Shown here: piece after piece, positions 8,952 to 18,183 of the stretch
How the letters are laid out: the number at the start of each line of letters is the position of its first letter
Position numbering within the stretch: position 1 is the stretch's first letter
Assembly: GCA_040902105.1 (NCBI GenBank)
Contig: JBBDXW010000025.1
Coordinates: forward strand, 1 to 64,000
Origin: IDS-8 sp040902105
GTDB lineage: Bacteria > Pseudomonadota > Gammaproteobacteria > Steroidobacterales > Woeseiaceae
Reading direction: 5' to 3'
Length of the DNA: 64,000 nucleotides
Made by a program: the position numbers and the translations under genes
The notes under the pieces: generated by a model
Databases searched by the model: none
Seen by the model: only the letters and a program-made list of their open reading frames with translations
What the model was told of the DNA's origin: nothing

Positions 8952-9782
8952 CTAGCGTGCAAGCTCCAGGTTTCGCCAACGTACCAGCTGGATCTGGTGC
9001 AGTTGTTCATACATGGGCGTGCACAAGTCCTGAATGCGCTCCGGAAGTTTCGATTCGCGGCGACCAATCGATTTCGCATGTACGTCGCGCACCATTTTTT
9101 CCGTGAACTGTCCGCCTGCAAACCGGCACACCCCCCGCATAATTGCCTCCGGTTCGGAGGCTAGGTCCTCATATGCCAGGGGCAGAACCGTATCCAGTCG
9201 ATCCAGGCCATTGCTGAAGTACAGAGAATTCCGGATGTACCAGAATAAAGCAGACGCCGCTTCCGGTTTCATTTCGTCTAGATCAAACCCCCGGATCAAT
9301 GCAAGGTTTTCATCCGACAAACCTTGCGCCTGCCATCTGTCAAATCCTTCGCCTTCTGCTAACTCGCGAAGCACCTGCAGATTGTGGTCACCGAATTTTG
9401 CGACGGCGGAGTTCGCCCGATCTTCGACCCGTCGAAACGCCCAGATAGCACAGCTGTTCGGAGCCAGGTCCAGAAATTCTCGAGCGCGATGTGAGTCGGT
9501 CAATGGTTTGAACACAACTACCTTATGTTTCGACGAGGTTATTATTTCCTTGATTTCCTCGTCGCTCCTGATTCGAAAATTCTGCATTGCGCTTGACGAT
9601 TCGCCCAATACGTCGAACTCCGCCGATTTCTCGAGACAATCCAGCAGCAACGTCGTTCCAGATCGTTGAGCGCCAAGTATATAGAGCACCCTCGCATCAG
9701 GAGCGTAATTGTGAAAAAGCCGCCAGGCTGCCTTGCGCACCGCCAGACTGCTCCGCCGCACAAACCTCGCCAGTTTATCCAT
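8952..9782 (-). CDS. Sulfotransferase
   Basis: A 276-residue PAPS-dependent sulfotransferase of the Sulfotransfer_3-like type. The PAPS loop LGAQRSGTTLLLD is near residue 38. The 3'-phosphate segment is probably WAFRRVEDRANSAVAKF near residue 120. The ATG at 9782 is chosen; the frame also offers TTG at 9788. It stands alone between two plus-strand genes, so it probably has its own promoter in the 9783-10061 gap. Confidence 0.82.
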   Translation of the reverse strand: MDKLARFVRRSSLAVRKAAWRLFHNYAPDARVLYILGAQRSGTTLLLDCLEKSAEFDVLGESSSAMQNFRIRSDEEIKEIITSSKHKVVVFKPLTDSHRAREFLDLAPNSCAIWAFRRVEDRANSAVAKFGDHNLQVLRELAEGEGFDRWQAQGLSDENLALIRGFDLDEMKPEAASALFWYIRNSLYFSNGLDRLDTVLPLAYEDLASEPEAIMRGVCRFAGGQFTEKMVRDVHAKSIGRRESKLPERIQDLCTPMYEQLHQIQLVRWRNLELAR

Positions 9783-10009
9783 CAACAACTTTTTGACCTG
9801 TACCGGGCGAACGGCTGTCCATCAAGATTTCTCCCACACAAACCACTTCAGGCAGCCGCCTCCCACGTCCGCCTCCCGAGACGCGGTACGATCGTGTAGT
9901 GCCCTGCGAATAGCAAGTCCGGAATCGCGGGATTCTAACTGTGCCGAGGACACCAATTCCAGAATTCCGTCACAAACCCTCGATACCGGACTTCCGTTGA
10001 ATTACATTT

Positions 10010-10015
10010 TATAAT
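10010..10015 (+). promoter_or_regulatory. Possible sigma-70 -10 box
   Basis: A perfect TATAAT lies in an unusually AT-rich patch 46 bp upstream of the sulfotransferase ATG at 10062. No good -35 box is present at 16-18 bp, so an activator may be needed. Confidence 0.35.
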
Positions 10016-10061
10016 TTAGCAGTATGAAATTTTAACCCTTTCCGAAAGTCGGTCCGCCCCT

Positions 10062-10913
10062 ATGCAAGAATTGCTATACGCACACGTACATATCCCGAAG
10101 ACCGCCGGCACGACGCTGATTCACCTTTTGCGGCGGAATTTCTTTCCGCGTTGTATGGATGTGCGTCCGTTTGAGCCATCATCGAACGGCATTTTACGCG
10201 CAAAGGATTTGCGGAAATCGCTTCGAATCAATCCGGCATTACAATGCATTACCGGGCATTCCATCCGCCCGAACGCGGATCTTGAATCGATCATCCCCGA
10301 TATCAGGTATTTCACGATTCTGCGCGATCCGGTCAAGCGATTTATTTCCGCCTATCTCTACCTCAACGACGTCATGAAACAGGACTTGACCTTTGAGCAA
10401 CATCTGAAGAGCGAACAGAAGCGAAACATTCAAACGCGCTGGATTGCGGGGGTACCCGATCTGGACCTGGCCAAATCGGTCCTGAACGAGCGTTTTTGCC
10501 TGGTCGGACGCACCGATCGTCTGAATGAGTTCATTTTGCTGCTTGCCCGCCAGCTACAGGCATACGGATTCGATCCGGTGTATCGCAGCCAGAATCTTGC
10601 TGTGAACCGGGGGCGTGAGAAGATCGACCAGGCGAGGGTACTGGAACAGCGATACGGAGCTGTCATTCGCAAAAACAATCAGCTCGACGTTGAGTTGATG
10701 AATTACCTGGATACGGTCATCATGCCGCGCCAGCAAAAAGAGTATGGCGCGACGCTGGCCGCCGATCTGACTGCATTCGAGAATGAAATCGCGGTTTCCC
10801 GGCCACCCAGGTTGTTACCGTACCTGGATTACGCCATCCGGAAATTCTACTACGATCCAATAATCGGCTCGATTCGGCTAATGAACGGAATGCAGTACCG
10901 TGGCAGTTTCTGA
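10062..10913 (+). CDS. Sulfotransferase family 2-like protein
   Basis: A 283-residue protein of the Sulfotransfer_2 (carbohydrate sulfotransferase) type. The PAPS loop is HIPKTAGTTLI near residue 10 and the 3'-phosphate-binding motif is ILRDPVKRFISAYLY near residue 86. A CITGHS segment (near residue 64) is also common in this subfamily. These enzymes sulfate glycans; the acceptor here is unknown. The gene is convergent with the GT2 gene ending at 10919, leaving 5 bp between stops. Confidence 0.85.
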   Translation: MQELLYAHVHIPKTAGTTLIHLLRRNFFPRCMDVRPFEPSSNGILRAKDLRKSLRINPALQCITGHSIRPNADLESIIPDIRYFTILRDPVKRFISAYLYLNDVMKQDLTFEQHLKSEQKRNIQTRWIAGVPDLDLAKSVLNERFCLVGRTDRLNEFILLLARQLQAYGFDPVYRSQNLAVNRGREKIDQARVLEQRYGAVIRKNNQLDVELMNYLDTVIMPRQQKEYGATLAADLTAFENEIAVSRPPRLLPYLDYAIRKFYYDPIIGSIRLMNGMQYRGSF

Positions 10914-10918
10914 ATTGG

Positions 10919-12121
10919 TCACAATTCCGATTTGGCGGAACTTCTCGCCGTCCGTACCCACTCTCTCTGCGGGTTCTGGAACAGCAGGGCGAGATAGAGT
11001 GGGAGTTTCCAAAGAACGTAAAAAGGAACCAGCAGCAACTTCACAATCGAGATCGTTTGTCGGCCAAAAGACGCCCAAGCAGACATGGTGGCGACGCCAA
11101 CAAGTACGAGAGCCAATGCGGCGATTGTGAGAGCGACGCCGTTCCCGCCGACCAAAAAGGTGATCGCGCTGAGCAAAACGACCAAGCCGATCAGTAGCAC
11201 CAAGAGGGCAAGTGGAGGCACCGAAAGGTCTGCGGCCAATGCAATCAGGGCGGGACGCTTCGACCTGAGGCCGAGAGACACAAGGCGCGGCGCATACGCC
11301 ATGAACGTGGCGATTTGCCCGTGCTCCCACCGTCGTCGCTGCACCTTGGCCGCACGCGGTGTAGACGGCAAGTCGCTCGCTACCCCGGCGGCGCTGCATA
11401 GCATCGGCTCGTTTCCGGCAATGGCCATATCCAATCCAAGCGTAAGGTCCTCCACAATGCTGCCGTGCTGCGCTGGTGCGAGCCGGATTTGCGTCCAGGG
11501 AAACGCCATTCCGCTGCCAGTCAGGTGACACGGAAAACCCAGGTGATGCAGCCCCAAGGGCCGCACCAGATTCCGGACGAGGCAAGCCAGAGCCGACACG
11601 CTACTCATGTGTCCACCGTCCGGTGGGGAAACAAACAGATATTGTGACTGTATGGGACGCTGCTTTGCCATTGCAACGCGGCTGAGTGTGTCGATCGTGC
11701 CATTTGTAATCCTGCAATCGGCATCGATAAATACCACAACTTCGGGGGCTGATGCGGCGAGTCTGTTCACAGCATAGGAAATGGCGTAACCCTTTCCGAC
11801 ATGTTCCGGATCGTCACGAACCCAGACGTCAGCTCCGGCCTCGCTAGCCTCATCTGCTGTGCGATCGCAACAATTGTCGGCGATCACAATCAGTTGCTCG
11901 CCATCGGCCAACTGTTTCCTGATATGCCTGACGGTCGCGCCGACTACCCCTTCCTCGTTATGAGCCGGAACAACCACTGCGGTGAGAGGCCTGTCGTCGT
12001 TTGGCGACATTTCCGGTGGCAGCCCGCGGAAGACCGCGACCATGCATTCGATGAAATAAACCAAAGCAGGGACGAGTAACAGTGCCGCGGCAGCAACCAG
12101 GATTAAATCAACGACTATCAC
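10919..12121 (-). CDS. Family 2 glycosyltransferase, membrane-bound
   Basis: A 400-residue GT2 enzyme related to processive-type synthases (cellulose/hyaluronan synthase-like). An N-terminal helix (residues 3-27) precedes the GT-A domain, with VVVPAHNEEGVV, a DXD-like FIDADCR, and the acceptor-site motif QRRRWEHGQ matching QxxRW. Two or three C-terminal helices follow. The start is GTG at 12121 with AGGAG 6 nt upstream. The upstream GT4 gene ends 18 bp before it, so both are probably one transcript. It likely adds one sugar of the repeat unit. Confidence 0.82.
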   Translation of the reverse strand: MIVVDLILVAAAALLLVPALVYFIECMVAVFRGLPPEMSPNDDRPLTAVVVPAHNEEGVVGATVRHIRKQLADGEQLIVIADNCCDRTADEASEAGADVWVRDDPEHVGKGYAISYAVNRLAASAPEVVVFIDADCRITNGTIDTLSRVAMAKQRPIQSQYLFVSPPDGGHMSSVSALACLVRNLVRPLGLHHLGFPCHLTGSGMAFPWTQIRLAPAQHGSIVEDLTLGLDMAIAGNEPMLCSAAGVASDLPSTPRAAKVQRRRWEHGQIATFMAYAPRLVSLGLRSKRPALIALAADLSVPPLALLVLLIGLVVLLSAITFLVGGNGVALTIAALALVLVGVATMSAWASFGRQTISIVKLLLVPFYVLWKLPLYLALLFQNPQREWVRTARSSAKSEL

Positions 12122-12132
12122 GTATCGCTCCT

Positions 12133-12178
12133 TTCCTTATCAGTTCCTGCAGCTGTTCCTTATCAGTTCCTGCAGCTG
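12133..12178. repeat. 23-bp perfect tandem duplication at a gene junction
   Basis: A 23-bp unit (TTCCTTATCAG...CAGCTG) occurs twice in direct succession, 12133-12155 and 12156-12178. It spans the 3' end of the GT4 gene. Because 23 is not a multiple of 3, the duplication shifts the reading frame and changes the protein's C terminus. Confidence 0.9.
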
Positions 12179-13396
12179 TCGGGCATTTTTCCGCGCATCG
12201 TGCTGTGCGGCTACCCGCCGGTAGCCCGCGCCGCCCATCTCCGTAAGGCGGCCCGGTGGACAATTCAACACTTCCTTCATGGCATTCGCCAGCGGCGAAA
12301 TCGCGCCGGCAGGAACAAGCCAGCCGGTTTCGCCCGGAACAACCAGTTCTGGTATTCCCGCTACATATGTACTGATTACAGGCCGGTGTAACGCCAGTGC
12401 CTCCATTAGTACGACCGGCAGACCTTCGGCAAAGCTTGGCAACACCATTGCTCGACTGTTCTCGATGTGCTCCCGCACCTGCTCGGGCGTTTGCCAACCC
12501 GTGATCCGCACACAGTCCCGCAGGTTCAAGTTGTCGATTTCCGCTTCCAGCGTCTGTCGCAAAATACCGTCACCGACAAGTACCAGCTCAAAACGCACAC
12601 CGGATGCCTTCAACTCCGACGCTGCTTTCAGCAGCACGAGCTGGCCTTTCTGCTCGCACAAGCGACCGGCACAAACCAAACGCGGATGATCCGGAACGGC
12701 AGATTGAGAATCTTGCAAAAAGCGTGGATCAACGCCGCACCGTACGACATTGATCTTATCCCATTCAGGTGCTGCAGTGTACCTCCAAAGTTGGGCTCTG
12801 CCGAAATCGCTGACACCTGCCACAAAGGCCGCATGCCGTATCTTTGTCGCCAAGGAAATGAGCCCGGGTTTATCGAACTCCTCCGGTCCGTGCACGGTAA
12901 AACTGTAACTCGGCCCCCCCAGCGCATTGCAGAGCATTGCGACCGCAGCCGAGTTCGTTCCGAAATGTGCGTGAATATGCTGCACCCCCGACTCTTCAGC
13001 CCATTCTCGCAGAATACACGCTTCTGCAAGGTAAGCCAGATGCCTTGCCAGCCCCCGCTCCGATTTGAATCCGATTCGAACAGCGAGGACGGCCGCACGG
13101 GCCAATCCGGCCGGCCGTCGGGCGGCTCGCAGAATCGCGAGCATCGTGAAACTGCCGGCGGACACAAGTACTTTCGTGCGCTGTTGTTCGGACTGGTCCT
13201 CGGGATCGAGCAGCTTGTCAGGTGTCGGCCTTATGGAGAACCGCACAACTCTTTCGCCGAGCGCTTCGAGCGCCGCGATCTCGGTCCGGATAAAGGTGTG
13301 GCTGATCTTCGGGTATTGATTGACGAGATAACCGATGCACGGACGGCGGTCCTGGTTGCGTCCTGACACACCCGTTAAACCACGCGATTTGTCCAC
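12140..13396 (-). CDS. Family 4 glycosyltransferase
   Basis: About 418 residues with the GT-B fold of GT4 retaining enzymes. The N-terminal domain has YLVNQYPKISHTFIRTEI, typical of the WcaL/colanic-acid-type branch, and HAHFGTNSA. The C-terminal GT1 domain has VCAGRLCEQKGQ and the donor-site PSFAEGLPVVLMEAL. GTG at 13396 has GGAAGAAAG just upstream; GTG at 13450 is an alternative. The last residues (after LQELIR) are altered by a 23-bp tandem duplication. It is co-directional with the GT2 gene 18 bp downstream. Confidence 0.82.
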   Translation of the reverse strand: MDKSRGLTGVSGRNQDRRPCIGYLVNQYPKISHTFIRTEIAALEALGERVVRFSIRPTPDKLLDPEDQSEQQRTKVLVSAGSFTMLAILRAARRPAGLARAAVLAVRIGFKSERGLARHLAYLAEACILREWAEESGVQHIHAHFGTNSAAVAMLCNALGGPSYSFTVHGPEEFDKPGLISLATKIRHAAFVAGVSDFGRAQLWRYTAAPEWDKINVVRCGVDPRFLQDSQSAVPDHPRLVCAGRLCEQKGQLVLLKAASELKASGVRFELVLVGDGILRQTLEAEIDNLNLRDCVRITGWQTPEQVREHIENSRAMVLPSFAEGLPVVLMEALALHRPVISTYVAGIPELVVPGETGWLVPAGAISPLANAMKEVLNCPPGRLTEMGGAGYRRVAAQHDARKNARQLQELIRNSCRN

Positions 13397-13623
13397 GCGC
13401 TTTCTTCCATCGCGGGCTGTAGAACGTGCGGCGCAGAGTTTCGACCACACCTTCCTCGGCTGGCCAATATGCGCCAGGTCGGTCCGTTTGTTGTTACTGT
13501 TATTCGGTCATGCCGGCCTGTGCGCATGGTCCACAGGGTACCACAACGGGTCAGATTACATCCCGATTCGAATCAGCCGGCGCGGGCGGCACCCGGAGTG
13601 TTGACATAATGTCGGCGGCAATC

Positions 13624-15306
13624 CTAATTGAGCGACTGAACGTCTCCCGGAGGTGCCGGACGTGCCAGGGAACCAGGAGTATGGCTTTGCGGGTTCAGCC
13701 TGATCAATCGAACGAACATGAACGGAGTTTTTCCTCCCGCTGACTCCAACGTAAAATCGAAGTTCAGGCCCGACGCCCTGGCCTGGAAATCCTTCAGGAA
13801 AAAGGTCGCGGTTTTTACTTTTTGTGTCCCACCGCCTTCGATAGTGTGGGCTCCGGCCTCGCCGTTACTCTGGTTGTACACCAACGACCACTCTTCGGTC
13901 GAAGAATCAAAATAGGTGACCTTGATTGCAACAGGATGCGGCCCACCTACCAGGAAGCGATCATTTACTGCAATTCCAATCTTTTGCCCGCGTCGAGCCA
14001 AATCCATGTTCCAGTACTTGCTCGACAGGGTGCTGTTAGCAGCGGCGTTGAACCCGTGCTCTACAGTGAGAGCCGGCTCCGTACCGGCACCTTGAATATC
14101 GCGCTGCTGCAGCCAGCGCTCGAGATTCTTGATTTCCCTGGTTTCGTTTGAATAACGCACCCACGTTCGCATCAGGGCAACCCACGCATCCGGCGAGGTA
14201 TCTGCAGATTGACCCAGTTCCAGCGACATCCAGTTGAGCATTCTCGGATTGATCGTGCTGTTTGTTTCCGTCCATGCGATGTTGCGACGCATCTGCACCA
14301 TTCTGAGATTCGCCAGCCTGTAGTTCTGAGGCCACTTCTCTCTGGGGATGCTGCCTCCGGTTCTGTATGCTTCATTCTGGTCCTGGAAATGCCTGCCTTC
14401 GGCAATGGGAGCAAAACTCTCATCGACCCACAGGTATCCGTCAGCGTCGAGCATCTGTCCGGTTTCGGCCGGATTGCCCGGGGTGTATTGATTGCGCAGC
14501 CACTTCTCGATCGCGCCGCCGCGGATACCTGTGCCGGCCTTGACTACTGATGCATGAAAGAGTTCTACCGGATCCTCTTTCAGCCAGGCGAGTTTCCGGG
14601 AGTGCGGGCCGTACGCGGTAGTCCACGCATTTATGAGGTCTTCCATTGCGGCTATGGCTTCCGGCCGGCTCGACTGGGTGCCGGTCCACTCTTCGCCCCT
14701 AGAGCTGGATACGCCGTGAATGATTTGCGCCTTCAGCCTCGGGTGACCCGGAATCGGTGACTTGCCTATCTCTTGTATGAGCTGTATGTACTTCGCCTTT
14801 ACGCGCGGGTCGTAGATATGCAGATTGGTAACGCGAAATCCTTTGTCGCTGTTTTCCGTAGTCGTTGGCGCACCCTTGCTTAGCCACTCGGGAGCACTGA
14901 TTTCACGCTGGTGGATAGGATTTCCATTGGTATCGACTATGGCAACGACCATACCCCTAACGTTGAGCATGACCCCGTCATATCGAGAATCATTGAGGGC
15001 TTTGATGATAGAGCTCAGATCGTAGTGTCCCTCGGTCGGCTCAAGTTCACTCCACTTCGCATTCACCTGTAGCAGATGATTGCCGGGAAAGTCGTCCGGA
15101 ACGCGGCTGTTCAGATTGAAGATGCCGCTGCCGGGCGCCGGCCTCACCTCGGCAGGGAGCGACCAATCCCACCCGTTGACGATATCCTCGGAGTTCCGCC
15201 ACTTGCCGTCGAAGGTCAGCTCGTAGTCGGCTGCTGCTGCCCAGTTGGACTGGCAACCGACAAGCAGTATGGCCAGGACAATATTACGAAACCGCGCGAT
15301 ACTCAC
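13624..15306 (-). CDS. Glycosidase-like lipoprotein under a GEMM riboswitch
   Basis: A 560-residue exported protein. From the GTG at 15306 it begins with a signal peptide ending in a lipobox, LLVGC (Cys18); cleavage after WAAAA is an alternative. The body resembles a TIM-barrel glycoside hydrolase of the GH42/GH-A type: QVNAKWSELEPTEGHYD is the usual first-strand pattern, and SSRGEEWTG could hold a catalytic Glu. The C-terminal third looks like a beta-sandwich. I cannot assign a family firmly. The gene is alone and preceded by a cyclic-di-GMP-I riboswitch 175 nt upstream, so c-di-GMP probably controls it. A role in trimming or anchoring the matrix polymer is inferred. Confidence 0.65.
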   Translation of the reverse strand: MSIARFRNIVLAILLVGCQSNWAAAADYELTFDGKWRNSEDIVNGWDWSLPAEVRPAPGSGIFNLNSRVPDDFPGNHLLQVNAKWSELEPTEGHYDLSSIIKALNDSRYDGVMLNVRGMVVAIVDTNGNPIHQREISAPEWLSKGAPTTTENSDKGFRVTNLHIYDPRVKAKYIQLIQEIGKSPIPGHPRLKAQIIHGVSSSRGEEWTGTQSSRPEAIAAMEDLINAWTTAYGPHSRKLAWLKEDPVELFHASVVKAGTGIRGGAIEKWLRNQYTPGNPAETGQMLDADGYLWVDESFAPIAEGRHFQDQNEAYRTGGSIPREKWPQNYRLANLRMVQMRRNIAWTETNSTINPRMLNWMSLELGQSADTSPDAWVALMRTWVRYSNETREIKNLERWLQQRDIQGAGTEPALTVEHGFNAAANSTLSSKYWNMDLARRGQKIGIAVNDRFLVGGPHPVAIKVTYFDSSTEEWSLVYNQSNGEAGAHTIEGGGTQKVKTATFFLKDFQARASGLNFDFTLESAGGKTPFMFVRLIRLNPQSHTPGSLARPAPPGDVQSLN

Positions 15307-15739
15307 TGTATTGTCACCCCGATACGGAAAACTTGGTCGCAGTGTTCGAAATGTCAATCATCGAACCGAACGACATACGCCGCGTCAAGCTGATTCACCC
15401 TGCCAGCAAATCATCCTGGCGCAGACCGACTTACCGAGGGACTACAAAGCACTTCGCGGGAGGCGACGACGTTCCAGTGCTGCAACCCCGCTGTCATAGG
15501 AAGGACCCCTTAGACCGGTGGCTTTGCGTCCCTGCCTTTCGGCAGGTTTGCCCTTGGTGTAGAAAATCACTTGGTTTCCATGATCGAGTTTAAGCGCAGC
15601 GACGACCGTGAACCCCGTCACAAAAACCGTTCGACATTGAAACGTGGATACCGTTCGCCAACCGCTGAACTCATTCGACGCGTGCAACGACGGTTCAGCA
15701 CAGCCGGCGGAGCGCCCTGCAAGGCGTGAATGGGGACGT
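15307..15739. other. Intergenic leader region
   Basis: This gap holds the minus-strand GEMM riboswitch (15482-15563) and about 175 nt of leader to the 15306 start. The part from 15570 to 15739 shows no feature that I recognise. Confidence 0.6.
15482..15563 (-). ncRNA. Cyclic-di-GMP-I (GEMM-I) riboswitch
   Basis: Read on the minus strand it has all consensus blocks: GGGCAAACC, a stem CTGCC-GAAA-GGCAG with GNRA loop, GGGACGCAAAGCCACCGG, a second helix holding the tetraloop-receptor halves CTAAG and TATGA, and GCGGGGTTGC. The base equivalent to Vc2 G20 is G, as expected for c-di-GMP rather than cGAMP specificity. It precedes the glycosidase-like lipoprotein gene. No clear terminator follows, so the control mode is not visible. 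Confidence 0.93.
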
Positions 15740-17113
15740 TTACGCCTCGCACGCTCTGTTCCTGTTCGCCTTGGCAAATGCATGAACTTTTGCCTCCGCT
15801 CTCGCCCTGTCGCAGGCAGCAACAAAAACGCCAAGCAGGGCAAATATGAAGTGCCAATAATCGACCAGGTTAATCCTCATGAATTCAACCTTGATCTGAT
15901 CGACCATTACGACTACGAAGATGACAATCCCGGTTTTTATGAAGGCCCGGTCTTCAACACTCACATTCGGCGTCAGGCGCGCCCGCCAGCACCTCGCCAT
16001 GGGAGTCAGCAAAAATATCAGAAATGCGATTGAACCAACGATACCGACGGTCGCCAGGAGGAACAAATACAGGCTGTGCGGATACTGCATATACTCCCAT
16101 CCCGGATATTCCATTCCGTCCTCGCCTCCCTCCATCATGAGGCGGGGGCCATGGCCGAATATCGGGCGTTCCTTTATCCTTTCCCATGCCTGTGGCCAGG
16201 CTTGCTGTCTCGTATCCGGAATGCCCTCTTCAAGCGTTGTGGCCTCGAGGCGCGTAAATAATCGGCCGAACTCCGAATAATTCACTATTATTGCCGATGC
16301 TATGGACACCAGGACAATGCCCATTGTTGTCAATTGCAGCACGCGACGAAAACCGAGCTCTTTCCGAAGCAGCCACAAAAACAGCGCGGCACCGCCAATC
16401 AGCGAAAGAAAGCCACCCCGGTTGCCCGTTGCCACGAGAAATGCGAGATTAATGCCGGCCAACAGGATGATGCCGATTCGAAGCCATATTCCCTGGGTGA
16501 TAAGCAAACGATAAACAAGCAATAGAATCAAAATGACGAAGAATTCCGAGGTGACGCCCGTAGCCGCAAATGGCCCGGTAAGACGATTGTCATCACGCCC
16601 GGGGATCATGGTCATCTCGTCAATGCCGAACGGGATTACCTTTACGCCGGGCCCGGCTGCCATTTGTATGGCGCAATAAATGATTACGACGATATTCATC
16701 GCAAAGAAAATATTAACGATTTCCCCGGGATGCTGAAGGCGCATGGTTAATTCGTGCGCAAGGCAAAGAACCATGTATCCCGATATCACCGCAATCATGT
16801 AAACGCCATGCTGCAAGTAGAGCGCCCTGTGCACAAAGCTCATCGATATGAAATAGCACAGGAGCAACACCAGAAAATGCGGCAACAGCGGCAATCGGAT
16901 GTTTTCCCCCCTGAGCAACATCGCGAGGAAAATGACGTAGGTCAAGAAAACGTTCGCCGAGGCGAACCGGGTGTCGACCGGCTGAATTGGAATGATAATG
17001 AGCAGAGCTGACGAGCTTATGACCTGGGGCAATCGATAGGCCACAAAGAAAATAACGGTTGCGAAAAGCACTATTACCGTCAATTGCGCCAGTATGGCCG
17101 AGGATAAAGTCAT
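15740..17113 (-). CDS. wzy: O-antigen ligase/Wzy polymerase family protein
   Basis: A 457-residue protein with about 11-12 membrane helices and one large periplasmic loop (residues about 285-370), the topology of the WaaL/Wzy family. The segment VATGNRGGFLSLIGG before the loop is the family's usual Arg-containing motif, and the loop has ERPIFGHGPRLM, matching the typical 'P-x-x-G-x-G' region. In an EPS locus it is most likely the repeat-unit polymerase. It lies 14 bp after the sulfotransferase gene and downstream of the second wzx, so the order is wzx-sulfotransferase-wzy. Confidence 0.85.
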   Translation of the reverse strand: MTLSSAILAQLTVIVLFATVIFFVAYRLPQVISSSALLIIIPIQPVDTRFASANVFLTYVIFLAMLLRGENIRLPLLPHFLVLLLCYFISMSFVHRALYLQHGVYMIAVISGYMVLCLAHELTMRLQHPGEIVNIFFAMNIVVIIYCAIQMAAGPGVKVIPFGIDEMTMIPGRDDNRLTGPFAATGVTSEFFVILILLLVYRLLITQGIWLRIGIILLAGINLAFLVATGNRGGFLSLIGGAALFLWLLRKELGFRRVLQLTTMGIVLVSIASAIIVNYSEFGRLFTRLEATTLEEGIPDTRQQAWPQAWERIKERPIFGHGPRLMMEGGEDGMEYPGWEYMQYPHSLYLFLLATVGIVGSIAFLIFLLTPMARCWRARLTPNVSVEDRAFIKTGIVIFVVVMVDQIKVEFMRINLVDYWHFIFALLGVFVAACDRARAEAKVHAFAKANRNRACEA

Positions 17114-17127
17114 CGTCTGCTCTCTAC

Positions 17128-18093
17128 CTACACCGACACTTTCGGCAGTGCCTCGGTCAGCACGTATGTATTCATTCCCACATTGTCCAGGACCTTCTGG
17201 ATTCGTGACGCTGAACTCTTATCCATCCGATCCATCCACAGGCCATATTGCCGGACCAGGCTCGAATCCGCTGCCTTGTCTCCCCAGGCTTGCTGGGACG
17301 GTCGGGAAATGAGGTTCCGGTCGGGCATGCTGGAAAGGTCCAGCGCAGTTAGAATTTTAGCCCATTCCCGGTCCGGTTCCTCGAGCAGGTTCTCATAAAA
17401 AACAACATGAATTCCGTTTTCCCTTGCGTGCTTCAACGCTATCGAATTCTCTATGCACCAGGACAACGTGAATGCTTCGATTTCCTCCAGGGGCTTGAAT
17501 AGCAGCACTTTCGCTTGCCGGTCCAGAACGTCCAGCAACCTCTGGTCGCTCTGGTATATGCGCATGCGATCGGCCAAATACCACGCACGCGGCGCCCTCA
17601 TCTGCGACATTACTACCGCGGCAGGATGTCGTACGACGAATACCATTCGCGGATGAAATTGCTCCTTCAGCCAGGGCAACATCATATTTGCCCTGACAAA
17701 CTTGATGATTCGCTCCGGATAGCGACGTTGTCTGTGGAAGCGCTGAACATTGTCTTTTGAAGCGAGCACGTATCGCATCACTTCCTTCAGCGTGTTCCAT
17801 GAGACCAGATCGCGAGGCCCGGGATATAGTCTGCGCCCGACAATTCTGTAGTCGATCCAGAGAGAGCGGAATTCTTCGAAAAAATAGCGATGCAGCAACC
17901 TGTAAAGTTCGGGTGCAGTATCCGACGCTGAAAAATACCGATGTGCATAGTCGGCGGCGCGTGGTATGTGATGTGGATGCAGCGGCTCGAACACTGCCCT
18001 GAGCTGGTTGGCTTCAGCCAACACATCCTGAATCCAGGTTGTACCGCTGCGACCGAATCCCGCAATCACCCGGGTAGTGGAGGTTGCCATCAT
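17128..18093 (-). CDS. Sulfotransferase
   Basis: A 321-residue protein with the PAPS loop GFGRSGTTWIQDVL at residues 12-25 and the 3'-phosphate motif VVRHPAAVVMSQM near residue 180. Both match PAPS-dependent sulfotransferases of the Sulfotransfer_1/3 group. ATG codons at 18093 and 18090 are adjacent, with GGAAGA just upstream; the second fits the spacing better. The gene lies between wzx and wzy, so sulfation is probably built into repeat-unit assembly. Confidence 0.85.
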   Translation of the reverse strand: MMATSTTRVIAGFGRSGTTWIQDVLAEANQLRAVFEPLHPHHIPRAADYAHRYFSASDTAPELYRLLHRYFFEEFRSLWIDYRIVGRRLYPGPRDLVSWNTLKEVMRYVLASKDNVQRFHRQRRYPERIIKFVRANMMLPWLKEQFHPRMVFVVRHPAAVVMSQMRAPRAWYLADRMRIYQSDQRLLDVLDRQAKVLLFKPLEEIEAFTLSWCIENSIALKHARENGIHVVFYENLLEEPDREWAKILTALDLSSMPDRNLISRPSQQAWGDKAADSSLVRQYGLWMDRMDKSSASRIQKVLDNVGMNTYVLTEALPKVSV

Positions 18094-18183
18094 TCTTCCG
18101 TCGCCCCCGCCCGTTGTCGGCTTGACGCACTCATGAGTTACCCTGGTCCAAAACGTCGAGTCGAAACTGCCGTCCCGCGCTTG

